Made by a program: the position numbers and the translations under genes
Notes under the pieces: generated by a model
What the model was told of the DNA's origin: nothing
What the model saw: the letters and a program-made list of their open reading frames with translations, nothing else
Databases searched by the model: none
Shown: one piece after another, positions 14,465 to 20,061 of the stretch
Layout of the letters: each line of letters opens with the position of its first letter
Position numbering within the stretch: position 1 is the stretch's first letter
Source: a virus
IMG/VR virus record: IMGVR_UViG_3300049483_000199
Location: 1-22,600 of that record
Strand: one strand, 5' to 3'
Length of the DNA stretch: 22,600 nucleotides

Positions 14465-14916
14465 GCGCGAACTTCCGCACACGGCCGCGCGAGCTCGCGA
14501 AGCTGCGCGAGGCCGTGGCCTACGGGATGCTCAACCTCGGCCACGCGATCGAGACCGACACGAAGCGCGAGACCGTCGTCCGCGGTGGCCACCGCAGCTT
14601 CAACACCGACCTCACGAAGGCCGGGACGCCACGCGTCGGCGGCACGTTGCGGCGGTCCATCCACACGGCGGCCTACCTCGACGGCAAGCAGGTCGGCGGC
14701 GTGGCCACCGACGAGAACGGCGCCGCGACGCCCGACTACGCGGCCGGCACCGGGATCCGGGTGTTCGTCGGCACCAACTCGGGCTACGGCGCGTACGTGG
14801 AGCTCGGGACGGTCAAGATGCCGGCGCGGCCCTCCCTGGTCCCGGCGCTCCTGAAGAACAAGGGTGACGCCCCGGCGCTCATCGCCGCGGGCGCCAGGAA
14901 GCGGCTAGGCCAGTGA
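14461..14916 (+). CDS. Tail completion protein (HK97 gp10-like)
   Basis: A 151-residue protein starting at ATG 14461 (ATGA overlap). A long N-terminal helix (PRELAKLREAVAYGMLNLG) is followed by a basic stretch, TGTLRR-like GGTLRRSIHTAAYL, GIRVFVGTNSGYGAYVELGT, and MPARPSLVPALL. The YGAYVELGT, then PARPSL layout is characteristic of the HK97 gp10 family, where E-x-G-T precedes a Pro-Arg-Pro motif. It acts at the tail end joined to the head. Confidence 0.85.
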   Translation: MSANFRTRPRELAKLREAVAYGMLNLGHAIETDTKRETVVRGGHRSFNTDLTKAGTPRVGGTLRRSIHTAAYLDGKQVGGVATDENGAATPDYAAGTGIRVFVGTNSGYGAYVELGTVKMPARPSLVPALLKNKGDAPALIAAGARKRLGQ

Positions 14917-15329
14917 CCACCACGTACGTCGACCCGGTGGCCGCGTTCCGCGACGCCCTGCTCGCGCTGGCGCCGGCGACGGCCATCGCGGGCGTCGCGG
15001 TCCGGACGAACCAGCGGCACGACGGCGACGTGCCGCCGTACTTCGTTGTCAGCGAAGGCGGCGACCTCCAGCACCGCACCGCTGCGGTCTACGACCCAGC
15101 CCGGGTCAACGTCTCCGCCTACGGTCTCGACGCCGACCAGGCGGTGGACCTGTACCGCACGGCATCGCAGCTGGTCCACCGAACGGGGCCCCTCATCCGC
15201 AACGGTGTCGGGATCTTCCGGATCTTTGCCGAGACCGGGCTCCAGCAGCCACTCGAAGATCCCGACACCGGATGGTGGCGGGCGTTCGGCGTGTTCGACC
15301 TGGTCATGGTCGATCGCCCTGTCAGCTAG
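14913..15329 (+). CDS. Tail terminator-like protein
   Basis: A 138-residue protein starting at GTG 14913 (GTGA overlap). Its pattern of N-terminal helix (DPVAAFRDALLALAPATAI), strands (YFVVSEGGDLQHRT), helix (DADQAVDLYRTASQLVHR) and C-terminal strands (WWRAFGVFDLVMVDRP) fits the alpha/beta fold of lambda gpU and SPP1 gp17. In most siphoviruses this gene lies between the gp10-like gene and the major tail protein, as here. It caps the tail tube when the correct length is reached. Confidence 0.75.
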   Translation: MTTTYVDPVAAFRDALLALAPATAIAGVAVRTNQRHDGDVPPYFVVSEGGDLQHRTAAVYDPARVNVSAYGLDADQAVDLYRTASQLVHRTGPLIRNGVGIFRIFAETGLQQPLEDPDTGWWRAFGVFDLVMVDRPVS

Positions 15330-15333
15330 GAAG

Positions 15334-15340
15334 AAGGAGG
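15334..15340 (+). promoter_or_regulatory. Strong Shine-Dalgarno before the major tail gene
   Basis: AAGGAGG ends 10 nt before ATG 15351, in a 21-nt gap. Neither neighbouring gene overlaps it, so translation of the tail tube gene is probably independent of the coupled genes upstream. Confidence 0.8.
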
Positions 15341-15350
15341 CTCGAAACCG

Positions 15351-16385
15351 ATGACGACCACGATCCAGCCGGACCGCATGTTCTTCGGAGCGCCGGCGTC
15401 GCTCACCGTCGACGGGACGGAGGCGGGCACGACCTTCGACGCCCCGCACGTCACGATCGAGTACACGACCAACGCGGACAAGACCCAGCCGCAGGGCGCC
15501 CGGAGCAAGATCAAGGGCCTCCTGTACGTCAAGTCGGCCGTCTGCAAGGCCAAGTTCAAGGTCAACGAGTTCACGAGCCAGAAGCTCGGCTGGGTGATGC
15601 CGGGCGCCACGGCCACGTCCTCAACGTCCGTCGGCCAGGTCCGCGCCGGCCTCGACACCACGCTTGCCGCGGATCCCGCCCTCGGCGCGACGAACGTCAA
15701 GGTGGCGAGCGTCACCACCGTCGCCCAATTCGACTTCGTGCGGATCGGCGCCGCGGGCGTCACGCCGACCGAGGCCAACAGCGAGGTCCTCCGGGTCCTC
15801 ACCGTGGGCACCACCGGCGGTGGCGGCACGGGGCTCGACATCGAGAACAGCGCAGGCGGCGGCGCCCTCCTCGACCACGCCAACGCGGCCGAGGTCAAGA
15901 CGGTGACCGGGACCCTGCTCGCGGCTCCCGCGGTCGCCGGCGCGACGAACGTCAAGGTCGACGCGGTCACGGGGCTCGCCCCGCTCGACTTCGTCCGCGT
16001 CGGCTACGTCGGCCACTACGAGACCCGCCAGCTGACCGCGGTCGGCACCGCTCTCGCCGGCGGGACAGGGCTCACCTTCGCGATCCCGCTCACGCGCGAC
16101 CACGGCCTCGACGAGTGGGTGATCGAGGTCACGTCGCTGGGCCTGACCACGCTCCAGCCGGTGGCCGGCCGGATCCCGCTCTCGGCGCACCACGACGTGG
16201 TCCTGACCGGCGTGGGCCTCGACGGCCTGCCGCTCGTCGTGGAGCTCGACGACGCGCTGTCGCTCGTCAACCAGGACATCCCGTTCAGCGACGACGACTG
16301 GTCCGGGTTCGACGTCGAGCTCGAGGCCTACGGCGACCCGAACGCCCCGACGGCCCTCCCCTGGCGCATCAAGTACGGCGCGTAG
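15351..16385 (+). CDS. Major tail (tube) protein with duplicated inserted domain
   Basis: A 344-residue protein with a strong Shine-Dalgarno, followed by tail chaperone and tape measure genes, which defines it as tube protein. The N-terminal about 100 residues (FFGAPASLTVDGTEAG, then TIEYTTNADKTQP) and C-terminal about 80 residues (RIPLSAHHDVVLTGVGLDG, then WSGFDVELEAYGD) form the tube fold. Between them lie two similar segments, at about residues 103-187 and 188-264. Each has AGATNVKV or LGATNVKV, then DFVRIG or DFVRVG, then VGT, GGTGL and a DH-containing strand. These would project as surface domains from the tail. The family's usual length is nearer 180-200 residues, so the insertion explains the excess. 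Confidence 0.82.
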   Translation: MTTTIQPDRMFFGAPASLTVDGTEAGTTFDAPHVTIEYTTNADKTQPQGARSKIKGLLYVKSAVCKAKFKVNEFTSQKLGWVMPGATATSSTSVGQVRAGLDTTLAADPALGATNVKVASVTTVAQFDFVRIGAAGVTPTEANSEVLRVLTVGTTGGGGTGLDIENSAGGGALLDHANAAEVKTVTGTLLAAPAVAGATNVKVDAVTGLAPLDFVRVGYVGHYETRQLTAVGTALAGGTGLTFAIPLTRDHGLDEWVIEVTSLGLTTLQPVAGRIPLSAHHDVVLTGVGLDGLPLVVELDDALSLVNQDIPFSDDDWSGFDVELEAYGDPNAPTALPWRIKYGA

Positions 16386-16388
16386 GCC

Positions 16389-16865
16389 ATGCCCAGACTG
16401 ACCGCTGCCGAAGAAGAGGCGATCGTCACCCGGGCCGGCCTGTCGGTCGTCCTGGGTGGCCTCGAGCGGACCGTGCGTCCTCTCGTCATCGCCGACAACC
16501 GCATCTGGAAGAGCAAGGTCGTCGACGCGATCGCCGAGCGTTGGGGAGCGCTCGGCGGCGTGGGCGACTGGAAGGACGTCATCCGGCTCCTCTCGGGGTC
16601 CGAGGACGTCCTGCTCGACCTGCTCCTGGCGTACGACATCGACGCGACGCTCGGCGGTCGCGAGTGGGTCGAGTCGAAGGCAACGGCCCGCGAGCTCCTC
16701 GAGGCGTTCAAGGTCGTCGCTAGAGAGGCCTTCCCTTTAGAGGACAGCGCGCTGGGGTCCTACCCGGCCCTGGTCGGGATGCTCATGCGCGCAGCGGGCG
16801 AGCGGATGTCGGAGCTGCAGGAGCCGGAGCTGCAGGAGCCGGAGAGCTCTACGAGTTCCTCCTGA
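16389..16865 (+). CDS. Tail assembly chaperone, zero-frame product (G-like)
   Basis: A 158-residue acidic, mostly helical protein (TAAEEEAIVTRAGLSVVLGG, then DVIRLLSGSEDVLLDLLLAY), located between tube and tape measure genes, where tail chaperones normally lie. It ends ELQEP-ELQEP and a Ser-rich STSSS. A -1 frame opens at 16724, just after a TAG at 16721-16723, and runs to 17164, so a longer GT-type product is expected. It would coat the tape measure protein during tail assembly. The name rests on position and the frameshift layout. Confidence 0.8.
   Translation: MPRLTAAEEEAIVTRAGLSVVLGGLERTVRPLVIADNRIWKSKVVDAIAERWGALGGVGDWKDVIRLLSGSEDVLLDLLLAYDIDATLGGREWVESKATARELLEAFKVVAREAFPLEDSALGSYPALVGMLMRAAGERMSELQEPELQEPESSTSSS
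16733..16739 (+). promoter_or_regulatory. Probable -1 programmed ribosomal frameshift site CCCTTTA
   Basis: The heptamer is in the correct register: zero-frame codons are CCT (16734) and TTA (16737), preceded by C at 16733, giving X-XXY-YYZ. After slipping back one base both tRNAs re-pair on CCC and TTT. The TTA codon is the only in-frame one I noticed in this GC-rich window. The -1 frame has its last upstream stop at 16721-16723, only 10 nt before the site, and no stop until 17162. Downstream, GGAC (16742-16745) can pair with GTCC (16757-16760), and CCCG (16763-16766) with CGGG (16775-16778). Confidence 0.7.
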
Positions 16866-17164
16866 GCGAGTGGGGGCGCTTCCCGCGCGAGATCGACGAG
16901 GCGCTCACCGATGCGCAGCTGGTGCTCCTGGTCGAGAAGGGTGCGGAGCGCCGGCGACGCGAGACGGACGAGGAGACGGACCGGATGACGATCGCGATGG
17001 CCAACGGCTACGTGATCAGCCGCGACGAGAAGGCTCGTGATCACTGGGTGAGCGCGCGTGAGCGCCGGTCCGGCGCGGCCGCCGAGGTGCAGACGGTCGC
17101 CGAGTACCAGGCCACCAAGGCCCGCCTCGCAGCGCGGTTCCCCGCGAACGTGCAGGTCCACTGA
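16739..17164 (+). CDS. Tail assembly chaperone, -1 frame extension (T part of GT)
   Basis: This frame has no good separate start before its conserved-looking part. It reads a Gly/Ala/Arg-rich linker, then ELYEFLLSEWGRFPREIDEA and LTDAQLVLLVEKGAERRRRE, and a helical C-terminal region to TGA 17162-17164. The LSEWG, then LTDAQ pattern resembles the second-gene part of siphovirus tail chaperones. A slip at 16733-16739 would give a fusion of 117 zero-frame and 141 -1-frame residues (258 in total). GTG 16922 could start a shorter independent protein, but that would cut off the LYEFLLSEWG segment. Confidence 0.72.
   Translation, partial: RGQRAGVLPGPGRDAHARSGRADVGAAGAGAAGAGELYEFLLSEWGRFPREIDEALTDAQLVLLVEKGAERRRRETDEETDRMTIAMANGYVISRDEKARDHWVSARERRSGAAAEVQTVAEYQATKARLAARFPANVQVH
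16812..16841 (+). repeat. Perfect 15-bp tandem duplication in the chaperone overlap
   Basis: GAGCTGCAGGAGCCG occurs twice in a row (16812-16826 and 16827-16841), spelling ELQEP twice in the zero frame and a Gly-Ala-Ala linker in the -1 frame. It lies within the region read in both frames. Confidence 0.9.
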
Positions 17165-17167
17165 GCC

Positions 17168-19612
17168 ATGGCCACGCCGATCACCGTCGCCGACACCGCG
17201 ATCGCCATCGGCGGCGACCTCACCGGGTACGACAAGAGCCTGAAGGTCGCCGAGACGCACGCCCAGACGCTGGGCCAGAAGCTGAAGGGCGTCTTCAGTC
17301 CGAAGGCGATCATGGCGGGCATCGGGTCGGCAGGCGGGGCGGCGCTCGGGGTCGCCCTGTCCGGCGCCAACAAGCTCGACGCGGCGACGCGCCAGCTGCA
17401 GGCCGACACTGGCATGACCCGGGCCGAGGCGGTGAAGGCCGAGCACGCCCTGGCCGGCATGTTCCGCAACAACCTCCAGGGGTTCGACGAGATCGGCGCC
17501 GCGATGGCGGCCGTCCACAACGACCTCGGGCTCACGGGCAAGGTGGCCGACGAGACGACCGCGAAGTTCCTCAAGTTCGCCACGGCGACCGGGCAGGACG
17601 CTGCGGGAGCGGTCGCGTCCTTCGACGACATCCTCGACGCCTGGAACCTCACCGCCGCGGACTCCGGGCCGCTCATGGACGGGCTGATCGCGGACCACCA
17701 GAAGTTCGGTGGCGTGATCGCCGACAGCCAGGCTGCTCTCGCCGCGATGGCGCCCGCGATGCAGGCGGCCAACATGTCCATCGACGAGGGACGTGCGCTG
17801 CTCAACCTCTTCAACGCCTCGGGCATCGATGCGGCGAAGGCGCCGGCCGCGCTGGCGCGGGCCGTGGCCCAGCTGAAGCCCGGACAGTCGCTCGATGACC
17901 TGATCGCGCAGATCAGCTCGATCGAGGACCCTACCCTGCGCGGCCAGAAGGCAATGGAGATCTTCGGGGTCCGGGGTGGCGTGCAGCTGGCGCAGGCGTT
18001 CAAGCCCGGGATCCAGAGCCTCGACGACTTCGCGATCAGCGCCGGCGACGCCGCCGGCAAGACCACCGACGCCGCGAAGGCGATCGAGGACGGCTTCGGC
18101 AACAAGTTTAAGATGATCCTCAAGAATGCCAGCGGCTGGCTGTCCGAGTTCGGGACCAACTTCGGCGACCTGGTGATGATCGCGGCGGCGTTCGGGCCCC
18201 AGCTCACCACGGCGATCACGTCGGCCCTCGGCGGCCTCGCCGGGCTCATCGGTCCCAAGATCACTGCCGCGGTCCTCGCGACCGGCCCGGGCGCGGCCAT
18301 CGCGGGATCGGGCGTGGGATCGGCCATCGGGGGCGCGATCGCTGCAGCCGTGCCGATCGGCATCGCGGCCGCCGGCGGGATCGGCATCGCCCTCGCGTTC
18401 AAGAGCATCTTCCTCGACCCGGGGCTCCAGGAGCAGACGCGCGCCATCGGGAAGGCCGTGGGCGAGCAGATCGCCACCGGCACGCTCGAGCAGCTCCAGC
18501 AGTCCAAGGGGGCGCTCGAGAAGGGCATCTCCGACATCAACGCCCTGCCGCTGGGCGGCTTCCTGTACGGCGACCAGGCCCGCGACCTCCAGACGCAGCT
18601 CGACGCGGTCAACGAGAGGCTGCTGGCGGCCGGGGCGGAGATGCCCCAGTCGCTCGCGGAAGGGATAGCCGCTGCCGGCCCCAAGGCCTTCGACGCAGCG
18701 ACGCAGCTCGCGGAGTCCGTCGCCGCCGGCATCAAGCAGACGACGCCCGCGGTCGAGATCGCGGTCGAGGATCTCGTCAAGACGCTGGGAACGTCGATGA
18801 GCGGCGTCCTGGCTGCCGCGAAGATCACCGGCTCGGACGGCATGATCGCCATGGCGCAGGGCATCACCGCGGCGCGCCAGAAGCCGCTGGACGCCCTCGG
18901 CACGCTGACCGAGATGCTCAAGACCGCGCTGACGCCGATGGGCGAGATCGCCCATCTTGCCGCGGTCAGGGCGACGGCCCGACTGGCGCAGGGACTCCGG
19001 TCGGGCGACCCCGCGGTCCGCGCGCAGGCCGCAGCCGTCGTGAAGGCGACCGCCGATCGGCTCGGCGAGCTCGCGGGACAGGGAGGCAAGTCCGGCAGGG
19101 CGGCGATGGCCGAGCTCGACAAGGGCATCCGGAGCAAGATCCCCGAGGTCCGGTCCGCGTCCCTGGCCGCCAAGAACGCCGCGGTCGCGCAGCTCAACGC
19201 GACGAAAGGTCCGGCGGGGACGGCGGGTGCGGCGGCGGGCGAGGCGTTCGCGGCCGCGCTCCTGGCCGCGATCAAGGGGCCGCTCAACTACGCGACCCTG
19301 GCCGGCCAGACGATCGCCCGGGGGCTCCACCAGGCGGGCGCCCCGGGGTTCGCGATGGGCACGCCGTACGTGCCGCGCGACATGCTGGCCCAGATCCACC
19401 AGGGCGAGATCATCGTGCCGCGGGCGCAGTCCGACGCGATCCGCTCCGGCCAGGCGACGCTCGGGGCGGCCGGTGGCGGCGGCACGACCGTCAACAACTT
19501 CAACATCCCGATCACCGGGCTCGTCCGGGCACGTGACCCGCTGGAGATCGCCACGCAGCTCCGGCGGTTCGCCGACTTCGGCGTCCTCACCCCGAAGGCG
19601 GTGCTCCGGTGA
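17168..19612 (+). CDS. Tail tape measure protein
   Basis: An 814-residue protein, the longest complete gene here, right after the chaperones. The N-terminal part is helical, with PhageMin_Tail-like character (KLDAATRQLQADTGMTRAEA, then FDDILDAWNLTAADSGPLMD). A long hydrophobic, Gly/Ala-rich stretch at about residues 335-411 (IAAAVPIGIAAAGGIGIALAF-like) probably inserts in the host membrane during DNA entry. The C-terminus has GTPYVPRDMLAQIHQGEIIV, a frequent tape measure ending motif, then a Gly-rich linker and a final helical segment. It sets tail length; at about 1.5 A per residue it suggests a tail near 120 nm. Confidence 0.93.
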   Translation: MATPITVADTAIAIGGDLTGYDKSLKVAETHAQTLGQKLKGVFSPKAIMAGIGSAGGAALGVALSGANKLDAATRQLQADTGMTRAEAVKAEHALAGMFRNNLQGFDEIGAAMAAVHNDLGLTGKVADETTAKFLKFATATGQDAAGAVASFDDILDAWNLTAADSGPLMDGLIADHQKFGGVIADSQAALAAMAPAMQAANMSIDEGRALLNLFNASGIDAAKAPAALARAVAQLKPGQSLDDLIAQISSIEDPTLRGQKAMEIFGVRGGVQLAQAFKPGIQSLDDFAISAGDAAGKTTDAAKAIEDGFGNKFKMILKNASGWLSEFGTNFGDLVMIAAAFGPQLTTAITSALGGLAGLIGPKITAAVLATGPGAAIAGSGVGSAIGGAIAAAVPIGIAAAGGIGIALAFKSIFLDPGLQEQTRAIGKAVGEQIATGTLEQLQQSKGALEKGISDINALPLGGFLYGDQARDLQTQLDAVNERLLAAGAEMPQSLAEGIAAAGPKAFDAATQLAESVAAGIKQTTPAVEIAVEDLVKTLGTSMSGVLAAAKITGSDGMIAMAQGITAARQKPLDALGTLTEMLKTALTPMGEIAHLAAVRATARLAQGLRSGDPAVRAQAAAVVKATADRLGELAGQGGKSGRAAMAELDKGIRSKIPEVRSASLAAKNAAVAQLNATKGPAGTAGAAAGEAFAAALLAAIKGPLNYATLAGQTIARGLHQAGAPGFAMGTPYVPRDMLAQIHQGEIIVPRAQSDAIRSGQATLGAAGGGGTTVNNFNIPITGLVRARDPLEIATQLRRFADFGVLTPKAVLR

Positions 19613-20061
19613 CCAACGCGGTGGCCGTCATCGGCCTGACCTACGACGGGACGGACGTCCAGCAGAGCGGCTTCGGCATCTTCCTCGAGATCGTCCGGGG
19701 CCTCAACGAGACGCCCGAGGTCCGGGGCACCGACACGGTCGTGCCGGGTCGTGCCGGGCGCATCGCGCGCAACAGGGTCGCGGACCGTCTCCCGATCGAG
19801 CTCCGGGGCATCGTCATGGGCAACGGCGCGAACGAAGCCGCCCAGCGGGCCGACTTCCGGACCAACGTCCTCGCGCTCCGCGCGCTGTTCTCGTCCTCCC
19901 GGGTGCCGGCCAACCTGGTGGCGACGCTCGAGGACGGCAGCACGGCGACGATCTCCGCGCGCCCGCTGCCAGGGATGCTGTGGGACGAACAGGTTGCCTC
20001 GCTCTTCGCCAACGTCTCGGTCGAGCTCGAGTCGGTCGACCCGGAGTGGGTGATCACCTGA
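19609..20061 (+). CDS. Distal tail protein (Dit-like)
   Basis: A 150-residue protein starting at GTG 19609 (GTGA overlap with the tape measure stop). The segments SGFGIFLEIVRGLNETPEVR, GTDTVVPGRAGRIARNR, LPIELRGIVMGNG and a C-terminal SLFANVSVELESVDPEW match the small Dit-type tail-tip ring protein: a beta core with a DTVVPGRAGR loop, an RG-containing strand, and a final strand ending in DPEW. It would form the hub ring between tail tube and tail-tip protein. The next gene follows in a TGATG overlap. Confidence 0.78.
   Translation: MTNAVAVIGLTYDGTDVQQSGFGIFLEIVRGLNETPEVRGTDTVVPGRAGRIARNRVADRLPIELRGIVMGNGANEAAQRADFRTNVLALRALFSSSRVPANLVATLEDGSTATISARPLPGMLWDEQVASLFANVSVELESVDPEWVIT

Noticed and set aside
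16842-16850. Alternative frameshift point near the end of the zero-frame chaperone (AGAGCTCT palindrome)
   Set aside because: The -1 frame protein becomes recognisable only after this point, but no slippery heptamer is present there. CCCTTTA upstream is in register and explains the -1 frame limit. It is kept as the main alternative.
16922-17164. Independent 80-codon gene starting at GTG 16922
   Set aside because: The conserved-looking segment LYEFLLSEWG lies upstream of this start in the same frame, so a frameshift extension explains the data better.
17041-19287. Second long - strand frame (748 codons) opposite the tape measure gene
   Set aside because: It is Ala/Ser/Pro-rich and complementary to a periodic Ala-rich + strand gene, so it is expected as a shadow frame.
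16760-19399. Long open frame of 879 codons on the - strand
   Set aside because: It is antisense to the tape measure gene, Arg/Gly/Leu/Asp-rich without recognisable motifs, and there is no promoter or ribosome site for it.
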